Of a DNA stretch of 10,139 bases, positions 1-6,964 are shown piece after piece; within the stretch, counting starts at the first letter, position 1, and every line of letters begins with the position of its first letter. The position numbers and the translations under genes are program-made. Below the pieces are notes generated by a model. That model did no database searches, had not been told where the DNA came from, and saw only the letters and a program-made list of their open reading frames with translations. Origin of the DNA: Melioribacteraceae bacterium (GTDB lineage Bacteria; Bacteroidota; Ignavibacteria; Ignavibacteriales; Melioribacteraceae). Location of the stretch: positions 1-10,139 of the forward strand of contig JAQICK010000387.1 of NCBI GenBank assembly GCA_027858595.1, given 5' to 3'.

Positions 1-484
1 GTTTTGCGAAAGTTAAAACGACCTGAACATTTCCTCCAGTTTTCACGCTTCTATATTGAATGGCAGTAAACACCGCAATTAATACTGCTGCAAATATTTT
101 AGCATAAATTCCTAATCCTAAACTTGGGAAGAAAAAACTTAATGCATCGGCAGCTAATAACCCAATAATAGTAAGGGTTGGAGTATCGCTGGTTAGGAAG
201 GCAGTCCAAGTATAAATAAAAGCTAAAAATGGTGAGCCAGCTTTGTGGATAAAGTGATAAGGTCCACCTTGGTCAGGATATGCTGTTCCCATTTCTGCAA
301 GAATAAATATTTGAGGAAGCCAAACTAAACCACCAATAAACCATATCAATACTGCAATCCAAGAATTGCCAGCAATAGCAGCTACAATTGGAATGTTGAT
401 AAAAATTCCGGAGCCAATAACTTGTCCAATAATAATAGAAGAAGTCTGTGTAAGATTTAATTGTCGTTTTGGTAGTAAAGTCAT
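1..484 (-). CDS. APC-superfamily amino-acid permease, LAT-like, partial (C-terminus beyond left edge)
   Basis: The first 161 residues of a polytopic membrane transporter, probably moving amino acids across the inner membrane by proton symport or exchange. The reading frame is open from the ATG at 484 to the window edge; an in-frame TGA a short way upstream excludes a longer start. The first helix carries the APC hallmark IGSGIF (Gly24-Ser-Gly-Ile-Phe28). A second helix (about 42-64) runs into the conserved AEMGTAYPDQGGPY stretch (63-76), and two more hydrophobic segments follow (about 84-112 and 123-142). The end reads RSVKTGGNVQ (145-154), close to the 'GVK.GG.VQ' signature of the L-type amino-acid transporter (LAT) branch. 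A full-length member has about 430-480 residues and 12 helices, so roughly two thirds are missing here. Substrate cannot be told. It follows the DUF1460 gene on the same strand, separated by 143 bases that hold a palindromic repeat, so co-transcription is uncertain. Confidence 0.85.
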   Translation of the reverse strand, partial: MTLLPKRQLNLTQTSSIIIGQVIGSGIFINIPIVAAIAGNSWIAVLIWFIGGLVWLPQIFILAEMGTAYPDQGGPYHFIHKAGSPFLAFIYTWTAFLTSDTPTLTIIGLLAADALSFFFPSLGLGIYAKIFAAVLIAVFTAIQYRSVKTGGNVQVVLTFAK

Positions 485-521
485 ATTACTTTTGCTTCCC
501 TTTATACTCTTTCATATAATT

Positions 522-614
522 AATTGTCATTTCGAATCTAATTCCTAAGTGATGTTTCTTAGAATCACTCGAGATTTCTCTCCCGATAAAAACATCGGGA
601 TCGAAATGACAATT
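522..614. repeat. Nested palindromic intergenic element (GTCATTTCGA-type, MITE/REP-like)
   Basis: The ends form a perfect 14-base inverted repeat: AATTGTCATTTCGA at 522-535 and TCGAAATGACAATT at 601-614. Two smaller inverted repeats lie inside: AGTGAT (548-553) with ATCACT (564-569), and a perfect TCCCGAT (581-587) / ATCGGGA (594-600) hairpin with a 6-base loop. No coding potential of note. I recall very similar GTCATTTCGA...CCCGAT elements scattered between genes in Bacteroidota-related genomes; that is memory, not a search. It lies between the DUF1460 stop and the permease start. As RNA it could fold into a stable branched structure, so it may act as a transcript end or mRNA stabiliser for the upstream gene. 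No target-site duplication was identified. Confidence 0.8.
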
Positions 615-627
615 TTCACATTTCCGA

Positions 628-1506
628 TTATTTTTTATTTCTAAGCTTGCTCACTTGCCAAGGCAAAATTATTTTCCCTTTTTGATTTATATCTTCGTTT
701 ACACGCATAAGTGCAATGCCAATATATTTTTTAGAATTTTTGAAATTTGCAACCCATTCTTCGTATGGAGTATCGAGCACAGTAGCTTTACTTAGTGACG
801 ATTCTCGTATTACTTTTCCTTTTGGAGTATCGTAAGCCATTAGCATATGCCCAGAAAAAATATTGTCCAAGTTCTTAAACATAAGTGCTAGTATATCTCC
901 ATCTTGGAAATTCTTTTTTGCTTCCAACAAAGCAGCGAATGGAATGTAATTAATTGTCATTGTCCTATCATCTTTTACGTAACGCATATCTTCCATTCCT
1001 TTTCCGGCAAAGAATTTTTTATGCGATATTGTGCGGGTTAATGTTTTAGCATTATCACCAGCAACCTCTTTTGCAACATCGTGTAGTAACCACAAATTTT
1101 CTGGAAGCCAATCGCCTATGGTGTAGTGGTTACGTGTTTTCATTCCAACAATACCATCTTTGTATCTTATTTGTTGAAGATTATTAAAAAAGTTTTCGTA
1201 ACTATCAGAAATTGCAAGGGCAAGCACATCCTCGCAATAGACCATGCAGTTAGTTGTGTCAAATGTTAGCTGTGGTTTAGTGTCGTACAAGGCATACGGT
1301 CCATCACCAACGCAGGTAAGCCCGTATGGCATTCCTAAGAACATTTCGGAGTAGAAAGTCATACGTTCTGTAACGGTTAAGTTTTCGGAAGATTTTTCTG
1401 TAAGAAGAGTATTTATTTCTGCCTTACTCATTTGATAAAATTTCTGTTGAGCATTTACTGTTACTGCAAAGAGTAACACCATAAATACCAATATTATTTT
1501 TTTCAT
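628..1506 (-). CDS. Exported DUF1460 (N-acetylmuramoyl-L-alanine amidase-like) cysteine hydrolase
   Basis: A 292-residue protein assigned to the DUF1460 family (PF07313), which has an NlpC/P60-like papain fold and is thought to cut peptidoglycan amide bonds. Residues 1-19 (MKKIILVFMVLLFAVTVNA, then Gln-Gln) form a clean signal peptide, so it acts in the periplasm. Matching family features are the nucleophile block NCMVYCEDVLALA (Cys87 the likely nucleophile), IRYKDG (113-118), RNHYTIGDW (125-133), DGD (202-204) and SGH with His220 the likely catalytic histidine. Asn86 stands where the family, as I recall it, usually has Asp. I chose the ATG at 1506 because it begins the signal peptide directly; the frame could open at a TTG at 1548, but that would add 14 residues before it. 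The Shine-Dalgarno is weak (GGGA). It sits 161 bases after dacB, which also handles wall peptides. Family call firm; exact bond cut unknown. Confidence 0.82.
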   Translation of the reverse strand: MKKIILVFMVLLFAVTVNAQQKFYQMSKAEINTLLTEKSSENLTVTERMTFYSEMFLGMPYGLTCVGDGPYALYDTKPQLTFDTTNCMVYCEDVLALAISDSYENFFNNLQQIRYKDGIVGMKTRNHYTIGDWLPENLWLLHDVAKEVAGDNAKTLTRTISHKKFFAGKGMEDMRYVKDDRTMTINYIPFAALLEAKKNFQDGDILALMFKNLDNIFSGHMLMAYDTPKGKVIRESSLSKATVLDTPYEEWVANFKNSKKYIGIALMRVNEDINQKGKIILPWQVSKLRNKK

Positions 1507-1562
1507 TCTATTCCCAATTATTAATAAACTATAAATTTCAAAACACAAATAATAAAATTCAA

Positions 1563-1659
1563 ATAAATAACAACCTTGAATATCAAAATCACAAACAAGC
1601 TAATCAATGACATTCTGATTTTGGTTTTAGGATTTATTTGTTATTTATCATTTGATATT
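1563..1659. repeat. AT-rich intergenic region with degenerate inverted repeats
   Basis: The 161-base gap between dacB and the DUF1460 gene (1507-1667) has no coding sequence that I can support. It contains ATAAATAACAA (1563-1573) matched by its complement TTGTTATTTAT (1638-1648), and AATATCAAA (1579-1587) matched by TTTGATATT (1651-1659). The pairs are in crossed rather than nested order, so they do not make one simple hairpin. The stretch around 1632-1660 is also a short tandem of TTATTTG-like units. It may be a decayed copy of an AT-rich intergenic repeat or simple low-complexity DNA. No convincing promoter or terminator was identified. Confidence 0.35.
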
Positions 1660-1667
1660 TGTTTTTT

Positions 1668-3131
1668 CTATTCTATTTCTGCTAATTTAATCATTATTTC
1701 TTTATGAATATTAGAAACAGCCGAACCACTTCCATTAAAGTTATTTGCTATCATTGAAAACACAATTGGCCTGCCATTCATATCTTTTAGGTATCCTGAA
1801 TATGCTCTAACTCTTTCAATAACTCCAGATTTTAAATGTGCATTCAACTCAATAGGAGTTCCAATTCCATAATTACTGTATGAACTAATATCATTTGGAT
1901 TACCAACAAATGCAAGTGACTTAAAGAATGATTGGAAATAACTTTTTAATGAAATCATCGTGAGCAAATCACACATAAGATTGGTCGTTATAGCATCTGA
2001 ACGAGAAAGTCCACAACCATCATACATCATTAATCCATCTGTGTTTATTTTGTTATTCTTAAAATAATCTTCTACTGCTTCAATTCCTTTTTCAACACTT
2101 CCCTCACCTTTAGCCTTAAAACCAATAGCTTTGAGTAGCATCTCTGTATATAGATTATCACTTTTCTTATTTACAATAAAAATAATATCTTTCAAAGGCG
2201 GAGATAACGTTTCAGTAATAAGTTTATCTTCAGTGTAATTTACTTTTTTCTCAATTACAGAGGCAATACCTTTTACAGATATATTACTTTGAATTAATTC
2301 ATTTCGGAAATACTGTGCTGCAAAAAGTGGTGGATTTGGAATTGAACCCTTTATTGAAAACTCATCTTTACCCTGAGGAATTGTTCCACGCAAAGTAGCG
2401 TTAAATTGTAATGGAGCATTATAGACGTAACCATTATCCCCAGAACCCTTACTACCAGTTTTCATATAATTTACAAATTCAAGATTATCAATTTTGGGCT
2501 CGGTACGAACTAGTTCTGCTAATTTACCAACCTTATCCGCTGGTTTGAAATAGAGAAAATAAAGATTATTATTAATAGTCAATGCTGATGTTGATGCAGC
2601 GTAGTAATTACCTAGATCTACCCAAACCCAATTATCAGGTATTGGAATTCGGTCATACATTAAATCGTCAGCCATAATATTTCCACTAATTGAATTAATC
2701 CCTTTATCATTAAAGGCTTTAATCCAACTTGCCATTAAATCATCAAGAGATAATGAGCCTTCAACAAGATTATAGCCAAGAGATGGATCACCTCCTCCAA
2801 CTATATAAACATTTCCCATCAAGTTCCCAGCATTATCAATTTCACCATCCGAATAAATTCTGGTCACGAATTTGTAATCTTCACCAAGTATATCCAAAGC
2901 AGCAGAAGTTGTAATTAACTTCATATTTGAAGCTGGAGCAATGGCTAATTCAGAATTGAGCGAAGCAATTTTTTCTCCACTATCTAAATATCTTGCAGAT
3001 ACTGACCATGATGCATTTTTGAGTAATTTTGAATTTTGATGTTTGGTAACAAAATCATGAATTTCAGAATAGTTCTGAGATAGAATTAGATTTGAACCTA
3101 ATAAACATATTATTAATAATAATTTACTCAT
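1668..3131 (-). CDS. dacB: D-alanyl-D-alanine carboxypeptidase/endopeptidase, PBP4 type (peptidase S13)
   Basis: A 487-residue penicillin-binding protein of family S13, close in length to E. coli PBP4 (477). It should remove the terminal D-Ala from wall pentapeptides and/or cut D-Ala-meso-DAP crosslinks in the periplasm. An N-terminal hydrophobic signal (1-18, before Gln19-Asn) exports it; there is no lipobox. The three serine-acyltransferase boxes are visible: SNMK with nucleophile Ser68 and Lys71, SDN at 324-326, and KSG at 434-436 in place of the commoner KTG. GGGDPSL (112-118) and DGCGLSR (371-377, where DGSGLSR is usual) are further S13 marks. Residues about 85-310 contain the large insertion between the first and second boxes typical of the class. 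The start at 3131 is fixed by AGGTAGG overlapping the upstream stop codon. It lies 9 bases after the lipoprotein amidase gene, almost surely in one operon. Confidence 0.92.
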   Translation of the reverse strand: MSKLLLIICLLGSNLILSQNYSEIHDFVTKHQNSKLLKNASWSVSARYLDSGEKIASLNSELAIAPASNMKLITTSAALDILGEDYKFVTRIYSDGEIDNAGNLMGNVYIVGGGDPSLGYNLVEGSLSLDDLMASWIKAFNDKGINSISGNIMADDLMYDRIPIPDNWVWVDLGNYYAASTSALTINNNLYFLYFKPADKVGKLAELVRTEPKIDNLEFVNYMKTGSKGSGDNGYVYNAPLQFNATLRGTIPQGKDEFSIKGSIPNPPLFAAQYFRNELIQSNISVKGIASVIEKKVNYTEDKLITETLSPPLKDIIFIVNKKSDNLYTEMLLKAIGFKAKGEGSVEKGIEAVEDYFKNNKINTDGLMMYDGCGLSRSDAITTNLMCDLLTMISLKSYFQSFFKSLAFVGNPNDISSYSNYGIGTPIELNAHLKSGVIERVRAYSGYLKDMNGRPIVFSMIANNFNGSGSAVSNIHKEIMIKLAEIE

Positions 3132-3139
3132 TGTTAATA

Positions 3140-3146
3140 CCTACCT
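3140..3146 (-). promoter_or_regulatory. dacB Shine-Dalgarno overlapping the upstream stop codon
   Basis: On the minus strand AGGTAGG ends 8 bases before the dacB ATG, and its central TAG (3141-3143) is the stop codon of the upstream amidase gene. A ribosome terminating on the amidase message would therefore sit on the dacB start site, which suggests translational coupling and supports the chosen dacB start. Confidence 0.7.
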
Positions 3147-6125
3147 GATTTTAAAATAATTAATAATTGACTGCATTAATTCATTCCTAGTTTTTTCCGA
3201 TGTAATTGTTTCAAACGGAAAGCCAAGAACAACAACTCCGTAACTATCACGATATGCAACTCCTGCGCTGTAAATATTTTCAGAATATCTTAAAATTGTT
3301 TCACTACCATTAATTGCTCCAATTGCATCTGGAGCTTCAACACGATATATATCAGTGCTGTATTGTGTGTTAAATTCAAATGTTGGAGAAGCTAATTTTA
3401 TGATATTACTTGAACTCTTAACACCTCCAGTTCGCACAGCATGGTCTGACGATAATCTATACTTTAGTATCTCTGTAGCAAATTTCACATCATCGGAATC
3501 TTTTGGTTGGTCAATGAACATATCACTTCCAATATAAGATCCAGAAATAAAGATGTTGCCACCATTATTTAAATATTCCGTAATTACTCGCTTCATTTTA
3601 TTTGGAAATATTTTGAATCGTTTCCCGTTGATAGAATCAGCAAATGGAGTTTGCCAACTTGTCTCTTTCTCTTCGCCATAAATTAAATCGACAAAAGTGA
3701 AATTGTTCAAATTTACAATTGTGTCCTCAACTGCTTCATCACTAACAGAAATAAAAGAAAGACCTGCATCAGAAATAGACTTTCCATGCACGAAAGGAAA
3801 ATCAAAAGTATTACCTATAAATATTTTCGTTTCCATATTGGCGTAACTTGCTCCGTGTCCAGGTACGTCGTCTGTTTTCCATTTTGAATGAGGTGTGAAA
3901 TTATGCTGCTCACCAACAAAGCCAATATCATATTTGTCAGGAACACCTTCATCAATTGCACCTACAAATCCAGAAAAGTTTTCTGATTCAACTACTGCTC
4001 CAGCTGATATTCTATCGAATCCATTAATAATTAAAACTGGATTTTCTTCTTTCCCATTCCATGATAGAGATAATATTTCTGATGGAAAACTTTCACCACC
4101 CTCATTTACGGCTGTAATTTTAAAGCTATAAATTATGTTTGGTTTTACTTTATCAATTGAAAAGTTTGGATTTGAAACAACAACTCCGTTATCAAACCCA
4201 GCATTATCAACGCGAGTATATACTTTATACCTCTTTGCTGTAGCAGTGGGTTCAATTGGATCAGCTTGTGATTTCCAAGAAAGCGAGACACTACCATTGT
4301 ATGACAAACTGCTTACAAAATGAGTTACTGGCAAAGGTTGAACAATATATTCAAAATTATTTTGTGCTGATAAAAATCGTAACATCGATTTATAAATAGC
4401 ACGTGAAACATCAAAGCGAAATTGGGGGTCATTCATAAACTTAACATCTTGCAAATTTTGATGTGATAATAGTTCTAACAATGTAGCCGGTACGTTTGGA
4501 CGGAATGCTTCACTATAACCGGCTTCCATAATTTGTCTTCTTGTCCAGGCAGAATCATATTTCGCACGTAAATCATCAACAATTTGTGTTTGCATAATAT
4601 CAGATAAATCTCGATTTGCTAATCTAGAAATTCCGTCAGGAAAAGTTTGTTTATCCTCAGAATCTTCTAGACTATAAATTTGTAAAGTTCCAATTACTGT
4701 ATCGTTTGTAGTAATTCCAGCATCAGTGTGGAATGACAATGATAAATCAATTGGAATTCCTAAACCTTTTGCACTTCTATTTTTATTTGGACCAAAAGGA
4801 GCACCCGTTAAAAAATTAACCCATTCACCACGGCTTTGGTAATCATCGTTATAATCTTTCTCTTCGTTTAAACTGTAAACAAGAGTATCAGGCATTCCTG
4901 CATATTGCAAATAATAACGTGCACCTTCAACAAATTTTGGGCGTCCGCTTGTAGTTCCCTCCCGTTCAACAATCCCCATTCCACCACCAAATCTAACAGC
5001 ATCTGCAGTTACGAAGCCATCTTCACTACTTTGGTTTGAAAGAATTATTTGTCCATTTTTTTTATTTTTACCTTTTGCAAATTTGAATGTACCGAGATAA
5101 ATCCAAGTTCCTCCACCAATTTGTTGATTAACACTAAACTCAGTTATTCCACCAAGATGATAAACTTTATATTTAGCATCACTAATGTTTTCATCCGAAT
5201 GGAAATATGAAATATTAACTGCATATTCACCAGCTTCGTTAAAATTTGGAATATAGCTAACGCTTCCCTTCCCATCTTTAGACGAATTTGTTTTTTTATA
5301 ACTTCCTTGCAAAAACGGATTCAAATTATCAGCGTAAGGTGGAATTCCAATGGCAAAACCTGTTGAATCAATATTAGTCCAGTTTCCAACCTCAAGATAT
5401 TCGCCATCAGTTGATCCATTATTATCAATTACAACTTCTTCTGTTTGTACATCTCTTTCTCGCGGAACAAAGACATTAGCCCCAGCATTTTCTAGCATTG
5501 GAATTAAATATGGGACTGTAAAAGTAAAAGGGCCTAAATCCTCAACAGCAGTAAAAAGCCTAGCTCGTTGCCACATCCATCTTTTTAATTTATGATGATA
5601 ATACCATCCGTGACTGTGCCACAACGCAATATGTCTTCCGTCCAGTCCTTTTGATACTTTGAAACCCTTATCAACATTGGTTACAAGTTGCTTGATACTT
5701 TTTCTTTGTGCTATTCTGCTTGAGTCGATATTGTTTTTATTTTCCATATAATAATTTGGAATCAATTTTTCAATTGGCATTCCAAGTGAATATACGTCAA
5801 TATCATAATTGAAATATTTAGGACCAAAGAACGTTCTAATTTCACTTTTGATATTTTCAATGTCATTAACTCTAAATGGGCGAAAAGAAAATCTATCATT
5901 TGTTTCAATCCTAATTAATTGGCTAACATCATCTATAATAACTGAGTCCATTTTACTTCCAGAGGGAATTTCAAATTGAAATTCTTTTTTTGCAAAATGA
6001 CTTTTAAGTTCTTCAATTCGATTCTCTTTCGGTAAAGATTTATCGTCAATTGTTGCACTACTACAAGCAAAAAGCAATAGCATTAGTAATAAATTTGGGA
6101 TAAATAATTTAATAATTTGTCTCAT
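3141..6125 (-). CDS. Modular lipoprotein with split Amidase_3 (N-acetylmuramoyl-L-alanine amidase), Golvesin/Xly-like insert, FnIII and C-terminal Rossmann-like domain
   Basis: A 994-residue exported protein; similar proteins are often labelled 'xanthan lyase'. The signal peptide ends in a lipobox LFAC (Cys21), so it is probably membrane-anchored. After a linker region (about 25-160) the first part of an Amidase_3 fold appears: HIALWHSHG (His170/His172, zinc ligand) and AVEDLG (Glu195, second ligand), then LENAGANVFVPRERD. The fold is interrupted by a beta-rich Golvesin/Xly CBD-like domain (about 240-385, ending FVTADAVRFGGGMG) and resumes with LSFHTDAG (His466, third zinc ligand) and TLLELLSHQN (Glu551, catalytic). 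A fibronectin type III domain follows (about 597-690), then a 300-residue C-terminal domain resembling glutamine-amidotransferase/ThuA-like folds (VLIINGFDR 697-705, YLNNGGNIFISGS 851-863). The likely role is cutting the MurNAc-L-Ala bond of peptidoglycan; all four expected metal and catalytic residues are present. The start ATG has a weak GGAAAA signal. First gene of the operon with dacB. Domain calls are by eye. Confidence 0.82.
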   Translation of the reverse strand: MRQIIKLFIPNLLLMLLLFACSSATIDDKSLPKENRIEELKSHFAKKEFQFEIPSGSKMDSVIIDDVSQLIRIETNDRFSFRPFRVNDIENIKSEIRTFFGPKYFNYDIDVYSLGMPIEKLIPNYYMENKNNIDSSRIAQRKSIKQLVTNVDKGFKVSKGLDGRHIALWHSHGWYYHHKLKRWMWQRARLFTAVEDLGPFTFTVPYLIPMLENAGANVFVPRERDVQTEEVVIDNNGSTDGEYLEVGNWTNIDSTGFAIGIPPYADNLNPFLQGSYKKTNSSKDGKGSVSYIPNFNEAGEYAVNISYFHSDENISDAKYKVYHLGGITEFSVNQQIGGGTWIYLGTFKFAKGKNKKNGQIILSNQSSEDGFVTADAVRFGGGMGIVEREGTTSGRPKFVEGARYYLQYAGMPDTLVYSLNEEKDYNDDYQSRGEWVNFLTGAPFGPNKNRSAKGLGIPIDLSLSFHTDAGITTNDTVIGTLQIYSLEDSEDKQTFPDGISRLANRDLSDIMQTQIVDDLRAKYDSAWTRRQIMEAGYSEAFRPNVPATLLELLSHQNLQDVKFMNDPQFRFDVSRAIYKSMLRFLSAQNNFEYIVQPLPVTHFVSSLSYNGSVSLSWKSQADPIEPTATAKRYKVYTRVDNAGFDNGVVVSNPNFSIDKVKPNIIYSFKITAVNEGGESFPSEILSLSWNGKEENPVLIINGFDRISAGAVVESENFSGFVGAIDEGVPDKYDIGFVGEQHNFTPHSKWKTDDVPGHGASYANMETKIFIGNTFDFPFVHGKSISDAGLSFISVSDEAVEDTIVNLNNFTFVDLIYGEEKETSWQTPFADSINGKRFKIFPNKMKRVITEYLNNGGNIFISGSYIGSDMFIDQPKDSDDVKFATEILKYRLSSDHAVRTGGVKSSSNIIKLASPTFEFNTQYSTDIYRVEAPDAIGAINGSETILRYSENIYSAGVAYRDSYGVVVLGFPFETITSEKTRNELMQSIINYFKIR

Positions 6126-6190
6126 TTTTTTCCATTTAGCATAAAGGATTTATTAAATTTGGTTTTTAGAATAGTTCTAATAACTCCTTT

Positions 6191-6220
6191 GAAAGATAAG
6201 AAGTTATTTTAATATGACAA
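6191..6220 (-). promoter_or_regulatory. Candidate Bacteroidota-type promoter for the amidase-dacB operon
   Basis: Read on the minus strand, TTG (6218-6220) is followed after 19 bases by TATCTTTC (6191-6198). This resembles the Bacteroidota sigma consensus TTG-N19-21-TAnnTTTG, with one mismatch in the last base of the -7 box. Transcription would begin near 6184, giving a leader of about 60 bases before the ATG at 6125. It sits in the 133-base divergent intergenic region, which otherwise shows only AT-rich sequence. No equally good match was found for the plus-strand acetyltransferase (TAATTTTT at 6229-6236 lacks a proper TTG partner). Confidence 0.35.
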
Positions 6221-6248
6221 AACATTAATAATTTTTAGATATATCACT

Positions 6249-6254
6249 AGGTGG
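6249..6254 (+). promoter_or_regulatory. Shine-Dalgarno of the GNAT gene
   Basis: AGGTGG lies 4 bases before the ATG at 6259 and is the clearest ribosome-binding signal on the plus strand. It supports this start and the reality of the only plus-strand gene. Confidence 0.65.
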
Positions 6255-6258
6255 TTTT

Positions 6259-6816
6259 ATGGAAAAAACAATAAAAAATTTTGAAGGAAATAATGTCTAC
6301 CTACGCCCTTATTGTGAAGCGAGTGATTTAGATTTATTTCATCTTGGTGAAAACAATGCAGAAGTAAGAGATTCTCTATTCCTTCACTCCCCTTTGACTA
6401 AAATCAACGCAAAAGAAAAAATAACTGAATGGATTTCCAAGATTGAAAACAAAATTTTTACAATTTGTGAGAGCGAAACAAATATACCAATTGGAATTAC
6501 TGGTCTCTTTAGAATTGACCACATTAGCCGTTCTGCTACTTTTTACATTGCTATTTATAATCCCCTTTTCTGGTCAAAAGGATATGGGAAAGAGACTACA
6601 AAATTAGTTTTGAAATATTCATTTGATGTTTTAAATCTTAACCGAATTCAACTCCATGTTGCAAGTAGTAATATTAAAGGAATAAAAGCATATAAAAATG
6701 CTGGATTTCTAGTTGAAGGAACTCTTCGCGAAGCTATGTATCACAATAATGAATATGTTGATTTTTATGTTATGGGAATTTTGAGAAAAGAATTTTATGA
6801 AATGCTTGAAAAGTGA
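6259..6816 (+). CDS. GNAT N-acetyltransferase, RimJ/RimL-like (Acetyltransf_3)
   Basis: A 185-residue cytoplasmic acetyltransferase that would move an acetyl group from acetyl-CoA to an amine, such as a protein N-terminus, a polyamine or a small molecule. The opening VYLRPYCEASDLDLF (13-27) is the usual strand and first helix of the RimJ/RimL group. The acetyl-CoA pyrophosphate loop is WSKGYGKE (105-112, R/Q-x-x-G-x-G type with Lys107), and the family C-terminal pattern ASSNIKGIKAYKNAGF (135-150) has Asn138 and Tyr145 in their expected places, followed by EGTLREAMYHNNEYVDFYVM. The length is complete for the family. It is the lone plus-strand gene, divergent from the amidase operon and convergent with sdhB, so it is probably its own transcription unit. 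RimL, RimJ, SpeG-like and drug-modifying relatives cannot be told apart by eye, so the substrate is unknown. Confidence 0.88.
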   Translation: MEKTIKNFEGNNVYLRPYCEASDLDLFHLGENNAEVRDSLFLHSPLTKINAKEKITEWISKIENKIFTICESETNIPIGITGLFRIDHISRSATFYIAIYNPLFWSKGYGKETTKLVLKYSFDVLNLNRIQLHVASSNIKGIKAYKNAGFLVEGTLREAMYHNNEYVDFYVMGILRKEFYEMLEK

Positions 6817-6912
6817 AAACTATGATTTATTTGAGAAAAAGAAATCTAAATTCGTAAAAATCACTAAAAAAAATTTCGGGTATCTGCGAAGGAAGAAGTG
6901 AAATTTCAAAAT

Positions 6913-6949
6913 AAAAAACCCAACCTCATTATTTGAGATTGGTTTTTTT
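6913..6949. terminator. Bidirectional rho-independent terminator between the GNAT gene and sdhB
   Basis: AAAAAACCCAACCTCA (6913-6928), a 5-base loop (6929-6933) and TGAGATTGG plus seven T's (6934-6949) form a hairpin: CTCA pairs with TGAG and CCAA with TTGG across a C/A mismatch, extended by A/T pairs past one bulged C. A-runs on one side and T-runs on the other allow it to end transcripts from both directions. It begins 16 bases beyond the sdhB stop and 97 bases beyond the acetyltransferase stop. The rest of the 148-base gap (6817-6912) shows no gene. Confidence 0.75.
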
Positions 6950-6964
6950 ATCTGAAATAAAATA

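Noticed and set aside
366..548. Plus-strand 60-residue open frame over the permease start
   Set aside because: It is antisense to conserved permease coding sequence and runs into the palindromic repeat; it has no protein-like features.
628..1548. A longer DUF1460 frame beginning with TTG at 1548
   Set aside because: The 14 extra residues precede a complete signal peptide beginning MKK at 1506, and ATG is the better start codon.
3355..5595. Several plus-strand open frames of 60-81 residues opposite the amidase gene
   Set aside because: All are antisense shadows of the 994-residue coding frame, which has domain-level support throughout.
6871..6908. AAATTTC (6871-6877) and GAAATTT (6900-6906) as a hairpin or second terminator
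   Set aside because: The stem is only 7 A/T-rich pairs with a 22-base loop and no T-run; the hairpin at 6913-6949 explains termination better.
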